39,041 nt of DNA from an uncultured Lachnospiraceae bacterium (GCA_947246015.1 CAMXQE010000034.1:1-39041), one strand, 5' to 3'; positions 8,240-15,973 are shown, counted from the first letter of the stretch. Notes: generated from the sequence alone by a model not told the origin. Program-made: numbers and translations.

Positions 8240-10279
8240 ATGAGACCAGAATGGAAAGATTTTGTAGGCGGCAAATGGGAAAATGAAGTTAATGTTCGTG
8301 ACTTCATTCAGAAAAACTATCATCCTTATGACGGAGATGAATCCTTTTTAGCCGAAGCTACACAGAACACAAAAGACTTATGGAGCATGGTACTTGACTT
8401 GCAGAAGAAAGAGCGCGAAGCAGGTGGTGTTCTTGACATGGACACAAAGGTTGTTTCCACAATTACTTCCCATGGTCCGGGCTACCTTGACAAAGACAAA
8501 GAGACTATCGTAGGTTTCCAGACAGACAAACCTTTCAAACGTTCCTTACAGCCTTACGGCGGTATCCGTATGGCAGAGAAAGCATGTTCTGACAACGGCT
8601 ACGAAGTAGATCCTGAAATCAGCGAGTTCTTCTCTACACACAGAAAGACACACAATGCAGGATGTTTCGACGCTTACAATCAGGAAATGAGAGCATGTCG
8701 TTCCGCACACATCATCACAGGTCTTCCGGATGCTTACGGACGCGGACGTATCATCGGCGATTACAGACGTGTTGCTCTGTACGGTATCGACTACCTGATT
8801 GAAGACAAGCAGGCACAGAAGGATTCTACCGGACGTGTTATGACAGATGATGTAATCCGTCTTCGTGAAGAACTTTCCGAGCAGATTGTTGCACTTAAGC
8901 TGATGAAAGAAATGGCAGCTTCTTACGGATGCGATATTTCCAAACCTGCAACCAACGTACAGGAAGCTATCCAGGCTACCTACTTCGGATATCTTTGCTC
9001 CGTAAAAGAGCAGAACGGTGCTGCTATGTCCCTTGGACGTACTTCTACCTTCATCGACTGCTATGCAGAAAGAGATTTGGCTAACGGAACATTTACTGAA
9101 GAACAGATTCAGGAATTTGTTGACCACTTCATTATGAAATTAAGATGCGTGAAATTCGCACGTACACCTGAATACAATCAGATTTTCGCAGGCGATCCGG
9201 TATGGGTTACAGAGTCCCTCGGCGGTGTTGGTGTAGACGGACGTCCGATGGTAACGAAGACTTCCTTCCGTTATCTGCACACACTGACCAACCTTGGTCC
9301 TTCTCCGGAACCGAACTTAACCGTTCTCTGGTCCACAAGACTTCCTGAGAACTGGAAGAGATACTGTGCAAAGATGTCCATCCAGACTTCTTCCATCCAG
9401 TACGAGAACGATGACCTCATGAGAGTAACACACGGTGATGATTATGGTATCGCATGTTGCGTATCCTCCATGGTAATCGGTAAGGAAATGCAGTTCTTCG
9501 GAGCACGTGCTAACCTTGCAAAATGTCTGCTTTACGCTTTGAACGGCGGTGTGGATGAAGTAACAAAGAAACAGGTTGGACCGAAGTACCGTCCTGTTGC
9601 CGGCGATGTTCTTGATTATGATGATGTTTATGCAAAATTCATGGATATGATGGAATGGCAGGCTGACGTATACGTTAACACTTTGAATGTTATCCACTAC
9701 ATGCATGATAAATACTGCTATGAGAGAGCTGAAATGGCACTCCATGACAGAGACGTTAAGAGATACTTCGCAACAGGTGTTGCAGGACTTTCCATCGTAG
9801 CTGACTCCCTGTCCGCTATCAAATATGCGAAAGTAGAAGTTGTAAGGGATGAAGATGGCGTTATCGTTGACTTCAAGACCACTGGTGAATTCCCGAAATA
9901 TGGTAATGATGATGACCGTGTAGATACGATTGCACAGGATATCGTACACAAATTCATGACTGCTATCAGGAGACACCACACCTACAGAAATGGTATTCCT
10001 ACCACATCCATCCTTACCATTACTTCCAATGTAACTTACGGTAAGGCAACAGGTAACACACCTGACGGACGTAAGAAAGGCCAGCCTTTTGCACCCGGCG
10101 CTAACCCGATGCACGGACGTGATACCCACGGTGCAGTAGCTTCCCTGTCTTCCGTATCCAAACTTCCTTTCAAGGATGCACAGGACGGTATTTCCAATAC
10201 CTTCACTATCATTCCTGGCGCTCTTGGTAAAGAAGATCAGGTATTTGCAGGCGACCTTGAACTTGATTTGAACAACTAA
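8240..10279 (+). CDS. pflB: Pyruvate formate-lyase core subunit lacking the glycyl-radical loop
   Basis: Pyruvate formate-lyase converts pyruvate and CoA to acetyl-CoA and formate. This 679-residue protein is collinear with E. coli PflB, with matches such as [20 protein letters not shown]. The catalytic cysteine pair is present in GIACCVSSM (Cys406-Cys407). It stops after [20 protein letters not shown] sequence and an acidic tail GDLELDLNN, some 60-80 residues before the end of a standard PFL. The RVSGYA glycyl-radical segment is therefore missing from this chain and is supplied by the gene at 10647. GGAGG precedes the ATG at 8240. Codon use looks highly biased, fitting strong expression. The break is not a frameshift, because the downstream domain has its own start, ribosome site and leader sequence. 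Confidence 0.93.
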   Translation: MRPEWKDFVGGKWENEVNVRDFIQKNYHPYDGDESFLAEATQNTKDLWSMVLDLQKKEREAGGVLDMDTKVVSTITSHGPGYLDKDKETIVGFQTDKPFKRSLQPYGGIRMAEKACSDNGYEVDPEISEFFSTHRKTHNAGCFDAYNQEMRACRSAHIITGLPDAYGRGRIIGDYRRVALYGIDYLIEDKQAQKDSTGRVMTDDVIRLREELSEQIVALKLMKEMAASYGCDISKPATNVQEAIQATYFGYLCSVKEQNGAAMSLGRTSTFIDCYAERDLANGTFTEEQIQEFVDHFIMKLRCVKFARTPEYNQIFAGDPVWVTESLGGVGVDGRPMVTKTSFRYLHTLTNLGPSPEPNLTVLWSTRLPENWKRYCAKMSIQTSSIQYENDDLMRVTHGDDYGIACCVSSMVIGKEMQFFGARANLAKCLLYALNGGVDEVTKKQVGPKYRPVAGDVLDYDDVYAKFMDMMEWQADVYVNTLNVIHYMHDKYCYERAEMALHDRDVKRYFATGVAGLSIVADSLSAIKYAKVEVVRDEDGVIVDFKTTGEFPKYGNDDDRVDTIAQDIVHKFMTAIRRHHTYRNGIPTTSILTITSNVTYGKATGNTPDGRKKGQPFAPGANPMHGRDTHGAVASLSSVSKLPFKDAQDGISNTFTIIPGALGKEDQVFAGDLELDLNN

Positions 10280-10300
10280 TTTATAGTACGGATTACACTG

Positions 10301-10328
10301 CCGGAGGAACGCCGATGCGTTCTTCCGG
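10301..10328 (+). promoter_or_regulatory. Strong stem-loop after the PFL core gene
   Basis: CCGGAGGAACG (10301-10311) pairs with CGTTCTTCCGG (10318-10328) across a six-base loop, with one G-U. No strong T-tract follows. A TATAAT lies at 10363-10368 without a clear -35. The hairpin may stabilise the core message or attenuate read-through to the two small genes downstream. Confidence 0.55.
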
Positions 10329-10385
10329 ACTTAAGAAATAATTTTCGTTAAAAGTTGAAAAATATAATGAAAACGAGGGTTTTAT

Positions 10386-10589
10386 ATGGACGATAATAAG
10401 ATGATTGACGATCTCGTTAAGATGTTGGACTCCGGCATGATGCAGGGTGTTGGCCATGTAAATGTAGATACGGATTCTTCCATGGAAGAATCTAAAAATG
10501 TTCAGACCATGGGATGCACCGACTGCTCCCGAACCCCGTTAGCATGCAGTGTTCCCACATTGGAACAGGGCTTGGATGATTTCCATTGA
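10386..10589 (+). CDS. Small Cys-tailed protein resembling the start of the PFL radical domain
   Basis: This 67-residue protein is not one I recognise as a named family. Its first third, IDDLVKMLDSGMMQGVGHVNVD, aligns with [22 protein letters not shown] at the start of the free radical domain encoded next. Beyond that it diverges: it lacks RVSGYA and instead ends in a three-cysteine tail, CTDCSRTPLACSVP, then an acidic end. GAGGG lies seven bases upstream of the ATG. It sits between the core and radical-domain genes, on the same strand, with 106- and 57-bp gaps. It may be a docking mimic, a chaperone for the radical domain, or a redox or oxygen sensor; these are inferences. A decayed duplicate is less likely given the intact start and its position. 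Confidence 0.75.
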   Translation: MDDNKMIDDLVKMLDSGMMQGVGHVNVDTDSSMEESKNVQTMGCTDCSRTPLACSVPTLEQGLDDFH

Positions 10590-10646
10590 ACCGGCTTACA
10601 GGCCAGGATAATCATTCATCAACAAAATTTAGAGGAGGAATAAAAA

Positions 10647-10889
10647 ATGGCTACAAATTCAGCACAGGTTGACAACCTTGTAAATTTATTAGATGGATAT
10701 GCAACAAAAGGCGGCCATCACCTTAATGTTAACGTTTTGAACAGAGATACTCTTTTGGATGCACAGAAACATCCTGAGAATTATCCTCAGCTTACAATCC
10801 GTGTATCCGGATATGCTGTAAACTTCATTAAGCTGACACCGGAACAGCAGGCGGACGTAATTTCCCGTACTTTCCACGAGGCTATCTAA
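10647..10889 (+). CDS. Stand-alone glycyl-radical domain of pyruvate formate-lyase
   Basis: This 80-residue protein matches the last part of E. coli PflB and the YfiD/GrcA spare part. It contains [17 protein letters not shown], then [18 protein letters not shown] with the radical glycine at residue 55, and ends [11 protein letters not shown]. The glycine is turned into a radical by PflA. Because the core gene lacks this segment, this small subunit should be obligatory for activity here, unlike GrcA, which only rescues oxygen-damaged PFL. The ribosome site is strong (GAGGAGG). A perfect terminator follows. An N-terminal extension with LVNLLDGY is shared with the preceding small ORF. Confidence 0.92.
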   Translation: MATNSAQVDNLVNLLDGYATKGGHHLNVNVLNRDTLLDAQKHPENYPQLTIRVSGYAVNFIKLTPEQQADVISRTFHEAI

Positions 10890-10901
10890 TCTGCAATATG
10901 C

Positions 10902-10935
10902 AAAGAACCCTGAATTGCTTCAGGGTTCTTTTTTT
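10902..10935 (+). terminator. Terminator of the pfl operon
   Basis: AAAGAACCCTGAA (10902-10914) pairs perfectly with TTCAGGGTTCTTT (10919-10931) over a four-base loop and runs into a T-tract. It begins 13 bases after the radical-domain stop codon. Confidence 0.93.
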
Positions 10936-10985
10936 GTTTTTACTTTTTTTCATTTCCATTCCTATTTTTCTTTTTCCAGCTTTTC

Positions 10986-11615
10986 TTATTCCAGTTTTTC
11001 TTTTTCCATTTTTCCTTCTGCCAGTTCTTCTTCTGCCAGTTTTCCTTTTTCCAGTTTTTCCTTTTTCAGTTCTTCTTCTGCCAGTTTTTCCTTTTCCAGT
11101 TTTCTTTCTACCAGTTCTTCGCCTGAATCCGGTAATTCATCCGAATCCGGTAATTCGTCCAAAATCTCGGACAACATTCCTTTCTCTATTCCTGATGCCT
11201 CTTCCTGCATTTCCTCCTTCTTTTCTTCCGGCGTCTTGGGTTCCATCTTTTCAACTGCTTCGGCTATCTTTTCACCCATCTCGCGTGCCTCATCCATCAT
11301 ATGCCATATCTGCCCGCTGTTATACTCCGCCTTAACTGCTGCGATTTCATCCTCGTACTTATGGAACATCTCCAGCTTTCTTGCAATTTCCTCTATGGTA
11401 TCGCACTTTATATTTTTAAGATTTTCTATCTGATTTTCCCAAAATCCAATCTGACTGTTCGCCCGTTCCTGACGCCCCATCTTCTCCTGTGCACTTTTCA
11501 GGCCGGAGTTTTTCTGCGAAATCCGTATTTTCCGTCCCGATGCCGCATTCTTATCAGTCACCCTGCCAGCAACACCCCCGCCGGACAATAATACATTCAT
11601 GCACGCCATCCCCAT
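10986..11615 (-). CDS. Hypothetical coiled-coil protein with a charged repeat tail
   Basis: This 209-residue protein is not assigned a function. It begins MGMACMNVLLSGGG, is basic near the N-terminus, and has a coiled-coil-prone middle (ENQIENLKNIKCDTIEEIA). A DELPDS segment is directly duplicated near residue 153. The tail is built of degenerate 5-10 residue units such as KEKLAEEELKKEKLEKGK. GGAGGAG lies upstream of the ATG at 11615. I recall similar uncharacterised proteins in Lachnospiraceae with the conserved EEIARKLEMFHKYEDEI middle, but no role is known to me. The tail is encoded by a pyrimidine-rich repeat that continues past the stop codon, suggesting that the repeat array has been truncated by mutation. 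It is convergent with the pfl operon. Confidence 0.7.
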   Translation of the reverse strand: MGMACMNVLLSGGGVAGRVTDKNAASGRKIRISQKNSGLKSAQEKMGRQERANSQIGFWENQIENLKNIKCDTIEEIARKLEMFHKYEDEIAAVKAEYNSGQIWHMMDEAREMGEKIAEAVEKMEPKTPEEKKEEMQEEASGIEKGMLSEILDELPDSDELPDSGEELVERKLEKEKLAEEELKKEKLEKGKLAEEELAEGKMEKEKLE

Positions 11616-11733
11616 ACTTTTTCTCTCCTCCGTTCATCCTGCAAGCCAGCAGGCAAATTCAAATTTCTTATCCTGTTTTCATATCCTGTTTTCTTACCCT
11701 ATATTTCGGTTCATACCGGAAAAAAATGAAGCG

Positions 11734-13614
11734 CTATGACATACTTTCTTTCCTGCCTTCAAAAACATTCCTTATATCCTCCAGGCTGTACTCACTCTGG
11801 TAATTTATGACATAATTCCACCAGTCCTCCTTAAGTTCCTCTAAGGAATGTCCCAGATATTTTTCATAATCCGCCTGCGACTCTCCTTCTTTCAGCAGTT
11901 CCACTACATCCGGCAGACCGTAAGTGTCAATCAGATAGTTTACAAAAGAAAAACTCATACTGTACCATTGTTTGCTGTCAGAACTGTTTTCGGCATAAGG
12001 GTAAGCGCGCCCCTCTTTTCCAATCCCGACCCTCAGCTTATCAAGTTCTGTCTGGCTCACTACATTCATCTCTATGGCATACTGAATATCCAGACAAAAC
12101 AGATCCTGATATGGTATTCCTGTGCTGTTCCCCATGGCATATGGACTTATCTGGTCATCCAGATATTGACACATACCATCCTCCAGGGAAATAGAAAAAC
12201 TGTTATTTAAAACCACGTGTCCAAATTCATGGACAAGTTTCGCATCCTCGCAAAATGACCCCCAGTCCGGATTCTGCAGCATACTCTTACTTAAAGTGAT
12301 ATTTACCGCAACCGAATCTTCCCCAAACGCCATCGGGATACTGGTCTTACATATATTGGCATCCTGCATATAGTACGTAATCTGCAGTTCCTTTGCCTGC
12401 GGATTGATTTTCTTCCACCAGTCCCTATAATCCAGAACGTTCTCCACTTCCTTCAGATAATACGAAGCAAAGTGTTCCAAACTCTCCTTATTTGGAAAAA
12501 TGCTATCCGACATATCATACATTTTCCAATAATCAGTATAATAGTAAGAAGAAACCGGAAGCGCCGGCTCCTCTGCCTCCTGCTTCGGACTGGTCAAAAA
12601 AAATACTGCTGCCAGCACACATATTACCCCGGCTCCGAGAACAATACCAAATGCAGGTTTCTTATATCTCTTTATGCGTAAAATCCGCTCCTTTACCCCC
12701 AGTTCCCCAAAGCCTACAGGGCAGATATCAAACACACGCGCTCTTCCGTTTATGGAAAGCAGTGTCAGCGCATAAGCCATCCTCTCCTTTTCTCCCATAC
12801 CGTCTATGGTCCGTTCATCGCATGAAACCTCCATATCCCTACAAAAAAGCACATAGGAAAGCCAGATAAGCGGATGAAACCAGTATATGCCAAGGAGCGT
12901 AAATGCAAGAAGCTTTGTCAGGTGGTCCCTTCTTGCAAGATGTACCTTCTCATGTGCCAGCACATGATCCAGTACAGCTCCTTCCAGTCCGTAAGGGATA
13001 TAGATTACCGGCCTGACAATTCCGAATATAAAGGGGGAATCTATAAATTCGCTCTGTTTGATATTCTCTTTATAAAGTACGGCCGTCCTTAACTTCCTCC
13101 TAAGCGCCGTGTAACTTATTACCATATAGCCAAGCATAAAAACCGCGCCTGTCAGCCATATCACAGCTCCTATACGAATCCAGCCCGCCGGATGATTGTT
13201 TTCCACCGCATTTGTTAAAGCACTCCTGTCAAATCCTGACATTCCGCCTGCAAAATCAGATGTTGATGTGACATCTGTGACGGGCATCGCACTCTGTCCG
13301 GCCGCTCCGCCCGCAACAGACTCTCCTTCGCCCCTGTTTACCGAACCATACTCTGTTTCATTTACAGAAAGTCCCGCTGCTTCCGTTTCCATCCGGCTCT
13401 CCATATATCCTGCAATCCCGCTCATATCCGGTGCCAGGCTGAACCTGCTTTCAACATGAAATGGAAAGATAAGACGCAGCCAGACCATATACCACATGAC
13501 ACAAATAATTCCTCGTGGCGCTTTCTTTAACAGCATCCGCAAAAGAGTTACCATAACAACAAACCACGTTACAGACATGCCCCATTTCAGAACCTGTATA
13601 AACATCTCTTCCAT
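11734..13614 (-). CDS. BlaR1-type M56 membrane protease fused to a second external HExxH protease domain
   Basis: This 626-residue protein has an N-terminal membrane region and a cytosolic M56 zinc protease loop with HEKVH at 221-225 and a likely third ligand in CRDMEVSCDE. A further membrane segment lies near 321-341. BlaR1 proteins use this protease to destroy or inactivate BlaI repressors. The external part is normally a penicillin-binding sensor, but here it contains HEFGH at 462-466 and a glutamate in LEDGMCQYL at 478. That pattern is typical of MA-clan (PF13485-like) peptidases. No penicillin-binding SxxK motif was found in the C-terminal domain. The signal sensed is unknown, and cell-wall or peptide stress is a guess. 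It is 12 bp downstream of the BlaI-like gene in the same operon. Confidence 0.85.
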   Translation of the reverse strand: MEEMFIQVLKWGMSVTWFVVMVTLLRMLLKKAPRGIICVMWYMVWLRLIFPFHVESRFSLAPDMSGIAGYMESRMETEAAGLSVNETEYGSVNRGEGESVAGGAAGQSAMPVTDVTSTSDFAGGMSGFDRSALTNAVENNHPAGWIRIGAVIWLTGAVFMLGYMVISYTALRRKLRTAVLYKENIKQSEFIDSPFIFGIVRPVIYIPYGLEGAVLDHVLAHEKVHLARRDHLTKLLAFTLLGIYWFHPLIWLSYVLFCRDMEVSCDERTIDGMGEKERMAYALTLLSINGRARVFDICPVGFGELGVKERILRIKRYKKPAFGIVLGAGVICVLAAVFFLTSPKQEAEEPALPVSSYYYTDYWKMYDMSDSIFPNKESLEHFASYYLKEVENVLDYRDWWKKINPQAKELQITYYMQDANICKTSIPMAFGEDSVAVNITLSKSMLQNPDWGSFCEDAKLVHEFGHVVLNNSFSISLEDGMCQYLDDQISPYAMGNSTGIPYQDLFCLDIQYAIEMNVVSQTELDKLRVGIGKEGRAYPYAENSSDSKQWYSMSFSFVNYLIDTYGLPDVVELLKEGESQADYEKYLGHSLEELKEDWWNYVINYQSEYSLEDIRNVFEGRKESMS

Positions 13615-13626
13615 ACACGTCTCCTC

Positions 13627-13980
13627 CTATTCTTCTCCTATGATTCTTCTAAGTTCTTCCATCTCTTTATCCGAAAGTTTCTTATGCCGTCCAAATGCCG
13701 CAATAAAAGCCGGAAGATTGCCCTCAAATGTTTTCTCTACCATTTCTTTTATCTCGGATTCCTGTACCATCTCTTTAGAAACAAGCGATGTAACGATGGT
13801 ATTTTCATTTTTCACTATTCCGCGCTCAGACAAACGCTTAATTACCGTATAGGTAGTGGTGCTTTTCCAGCCAAGCCTCTCCTCGCACAGTTTCACCAAA
13901 TCTTTACTCTTAACAGGCTCATGTTCCCATAATATCAGGCAAAAACGATATTCACTTTCATATACCTTAGGTGTTCCCAT
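13627..13980 (-). CDS. BlaI/MecI-family transcriptional repressor
   Basis: This 117-residue protein has the winged-helix layout of BlaI: EYRFCLILWEHEPVKSKDL, then GWKSTTTYTVIKRLSERGIV with the recognition helix. A C-terminal dimerisation part follows. It is expected to repress its own operon with the M56 protease until the protease inactivates it. The predicted BlaI cleavage site is not identifiable by eye. GGAGG lies upstream of the ATG at 13980, and two matching dyads overlap its promoter. No beta-lactamase gene is in the window, so the regulon is probably this operon plus unlinked targets. Confidence 0.93.
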   Translation of the reverse strand: MGTPKVYESEYRFCLILWEHEPVKSKDLVKLCEERLGWKSTTTYTVIKRLSERGIVKNENTIVTSLVSKEMVQESEIKEMVEKTFEGNLPAFIAAFGRHKKLSDKEMEELRRIIGEE

Positions 13981-14005
13981 AATTTTTCCTCCATGTATGC
14001 AAAAT

Positions 14006-14062
14006 ACTCTAATGTGGTAGAGTTGTTATATATACTCTACCGCATTAGAGTAATCGTGTCAA
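14006..14062 (-). promoter_or_regulatory. blaI promoter with two tandem BlaI-type operators
   Basis: On the minus strand TTGACA (14057-14062) is 17 bp from TAGAGT (14034-14039). Two palindromes of the form ACTCTA-N6-TAGAGT occupy 14006-14023 and 14034-14051, centred 28 bp apart. One overlaps the -10 and the other lies just downstream of the start site. They are also near-perfect inverted copies of each other. Repression by blocking RNA polymerase is the likely mode. Confidence 0.8.
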
Positions 14063-14088
14063 GTGGTTATATAAAGTTTTATGTCATT

Positions 14089-14307
14089 TCACGGGTTCTC
14101 TTCATCCCTTTTAAACTCCAGCAAATCTCCCGGCTGGCAATCCAGTACATCACATATGGCATTCAAAGTAGAAAAACGTATGGCGCTGACTTTTCCCGTT
14201 TTAATATTAGAAAGATTCACATTTGCTATCCCTACCTTCTGCGCCAGTTCGTTCAAAGATATTTTCCTATCCGCCATCATCCTATCCAATCGCAAAATAA
14301 TAGCCAT
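14089..14307 (-). CDS. Small Cro/CI-type HTH regulator (YozG-like)
   Basis: This 72-residue protein is nearly all helix-turn-helix: KISLNELAQKVGIANVNLSN, then TLNAICDVLDCQPGDLLEF. It is typical of small HTH_26 or YozG-like regulators that accompany DUF2975 membrane proteins. AAGGGGG precedes the ATG at 14307. It is 15 bp downstream of the DUF2975 gene in one operon. The target is probably the operon's own promoter, where repeated TTAATG/CATTAA elements are found. The physiological role is unknown. Confidence 0.85.
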   Translation of the reverse strand: MAIILRLDRMMADRKISLNELAQKVGIANVNLSNIKTGKVSAIRFSTLNAICDVLDCQPGDLLEFKRDEENP

Positions 14308-14322
14308 TTTTCTGCCCCCTTC

Positions 14323-14868
14323 TTATAAAGTCTCATCTGATTCCCGCTGAAGTTCGCATCCATAGTCAAAAATCTGCAGCACACACCACAAGGCAACCCC
14401 TGTCAACGCCCCTATCAGCAGGCTGGACCTTAAAGTAAACAGAGTGATAAGCACAAACACAATCTTTAACTTCTTTATCACCGACAATTGAAACGGAGAG
14501 TAGCTCTCTCTCATATCCTTAAAGACCCTGCCGATAAAATGGAACATCACTGCTATGGCTGCCAGCATTGCACCAGTCATAAACAAATACCCCGTCAATG
14601 CCTCCGCCACATGCCCGTTCTGAATGAGAGTCATACACACATCCCTTTTCATTTCCTGCCCTGCGAATATATCCCTCCGTAAGAAACCATCATCCAACAT
14701 CCTTATTGCCCCGCTGTTTACCTCCTCCCGCAGCCCCAGTATCACAGCCCCGCTAAGTAAGCAGGCCACAGCCACTACGGCTAACAATATCTTTATAATG
14801 TTGACCAGAATTAACGCAATCCTGCTCGTTTTCCTGATTTTATCAATTTTAAAAGTTGTTTCGTTCAT
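14323..14868 (-). CDS. DUF2975 membrane protein
   Basis: This protein of about 181 residues has four hydrophobic segments, for example LVNIIKILLAVVAVACLLSG near the N-terminus and LFTLRSSLLIGALTGVALW near the end. It matches the DUF2975 layout, whose genes commonly precede a small HTH gene. I chose the ATG at 14868, with AGAGG eight bases upstream. An in-frame ATG at 14937 lies over the promoter -10 region, so it would not be transcribed. Function of DUF2975 is not established. The protein may sense a membrane signal for its HTH partner. Confidence 0.8.
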   Translation of the reverse strand: MNETTFKIDKIRKTSRIALILVNIIKILLAVVAVACLLSGAVILGLREEVNSGAIRMLDDGFLRRDIFAGQEMKRDVCMTLIQNGHVAEALTGYLFMTGAMLAAIAVMFHFIGRVFKDMRESYSPFQLSVIKKLKIVFVLITLFTLRSSLLIGALTGVALWCVLQIFDYGCELQRESDETL

Positions 14869-14925
14869 ACTGTTTTCCTCTCTTTCATTCTGTTTCTGCA
14901 TGTATTTGTTATTCGTGATGATGTT

Positions 14926-14978
14926 ATCATAATACATGGATTAATGTTTGTCAATATTATTTTAATGTTTATCATTAA
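14926..14978 (-). promoter_or_regulatory. DUF2975/HTH operon promoter with TTAATG repeats
   Basis: On the minus strand TTGACA (14949-14954) is 17 bp from TATGAT (14926-14931), a strong match. Just upstream is a perfect dyad TTAATG-N5-CATTAA at 14962-14978, and TTAATG recurs at 14941-14946, 21 bp from the first copy. These are candidate operators for the HTH protein. Confidence 0.65.
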
Positions 14979-15055
14979 TTTTTTAACTTTATAAGTTATC
15001 GTTCTATATTTTCCCATACACTCCGTATCTTATAAACCGAAATTCAAAACCCATA

Positions 15056-15084
15056 TTGGCATCCTTCCAACATTCTGCTATACT
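15056..15084 (+). promoter_or_regulatory. pflA promoter
   Basis: TTGGCA (15056-15061) and TATACT (15079-15084) are separated by exactly 17 bp. The start site would be near 15091, giving a leader of about 124 bases. Confidence 0.65.
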
Positions 15085-15110
15085 ATAAAAAGAATATCCG
15101 AAGGGAGATA

Positions 15111-15205
15111 AGAGTGAAAGCTTTTTCAAATCTTTCACTCTACAAGTTTGTGTCTGCGCTGCATCCGCAAACTTGGTATGCGCAAAAAGCAGCGCAGAAA
15201 TGAGG
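15111..15205 (+). promoter_or_regulatory. Structured 5' leader of pflA with overlapping stems (candidate riboregulator)
   Basis: A first hairpin pairs AGAGTGAAAG (15111-15120) with CTTTCACTCT (15132-15141). A second pairs CAAGTTTGTG (15143-15152) with CGCAAACTTG (15166-15175). Its loop begins with TCTGCGCTGC (15153-15162), which is exactly complementary to GCAGCGCAGA (15189-15198), four bases before the GAGG ribosome site. The order is a, b, a', b', so it forms either a pseudoknot or two mutually exclusive stems. It matches no riboswitch class I can recall, including the ZTP 'pfl' motif. Confidence 0.6.
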
Positions 15206-15214
15206 TAAACAATC

Positions 15215-15973
15215 ATGCAAGGAAGAATACACTCACTAGAATCTTTCGGCACGGTAGACGGTCCCGGCACCCGTTTTGTCGTTTTTGTACAAGGCTGCCC
15301 CATGAGGTGTGCCTACTGTCACAATCCCGACACATGGCCTATGGACGGCGGCACCCTCATGGAACCGGAAGAAATATTTGAACAATACAGAAGAAACGCA
15401 GCTTTTTATACAAAAGGCGGCATCACCGTAACAGGCGGGGAGCCTTTGATGCAGGTGGATTTTCTCATTGATTTATTTACGATTGCAAAGAAAGAAAATG
15501 TCCACACCTGCATTGACAGTTCCGGTATCGCGTTTAAACCGCAGAATACGGAGTGGATAAAGAAACTTGACCATCTGATGACCCTGACAGACCTGGTTAT
15601 GCTGGATATCAAACATATTGACCCCGAAAAACACAAGGAACTTACCGCCCAGCCCAACGACGGTATCCTTGCCTTTGCTGCCTATCTGAATGAAAGGCAT
15701 GTAGACATGTGGATTCGCCATGTAGTCGTTCCGGGCATTACGGACGATGATAAATATCTGTTTGATTTAGGTTATTTTATCGGCCAGTTTGACAATCTCA
15801 AAGCCTTAGATGTGCTTCCCTATCATACCATGGGCGAAACAAAGTATGAAAAGCTGGGCATGACCTATAAACTTGCCGGTGTTCCTGCCATGGAAAAGGA
15901 CAAGGTTGTGGAAAAGAAAAAGGTCATTTTAGATGGCATCCGCAAACGGCGGGCGGAATCCGGCCAAAAGTGA
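15215..15973 (+). CDS. pflA: Pyruvate formate-lyase activating enzyme (radical SAM)
   Basis: This 252-residue radical SAM enzyme abstracts hydrogen from the PFL glycine. The iron-sulfur motif CPMRCAYC (CxxxCxxC) lies near residue 28 and is followed by HNPDTW. Further motifs are GGITVTGGEPLMQ for SAM binding and VMLDIKHID. It should act on Gly55 of the free radical domain encoded at 10647. GAGG precedes the ATG at 15215. It has its own promoter and is about 4.3 kb from the pfl genes, separated by minus-strand genes. Length is normal. The stop codon lies within a 9-bp duplication flanking a mobile element. Confidence 0.96.
   Translation: MQGRIHSLESFGTVDGPGTRFVVFVQGCPMRCAYCHNPDTWPMDGGTLMEPEEIFEQYRRNAAFYTKGGITVTGGEPLMQVDFLIDLFTIAKKENVHTCIDSSGIAFKPQNTEWIKKLDHLMTLTDLVMLDIKHIDPEKHKELTAQPNDGILAFAAYLNERHVDMWIRHVVVPGITDDDKYLFDLGYFIGQFDNLKALDVLPYHTMGETKYEKLGMTYKLAGVPAMEKDKVVEKKKVILDGIRKRRAESGQK

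Noticed and set aside
8546..10129. Long open frames on the minus strand inside the PFL core gene
   Set aside because: They are antisense shadows of a highly codon-biased gene, with no ribosome sites or family features.
10640..10889. Calling the 80-residue protein simply GrcA/YfiD spare part
   Set aside because: GrcA coexists with a full PFL, but the core here lacks the glycine loop, so this chain is a required subunit.
10898..11433. Phe/Ser/Leu-rich open frames on the plus strand
   Set aside because: They are antisense to the charged-repeat protein and arise from its pyrimidine-rich DNA.
15091..15214. ZTP (pfl motif) riboswitch before pflA
   Set aside because: The conserved GGG/CCG-rich pseudoknot bases of that class are absent; the pairing pattern here is different.
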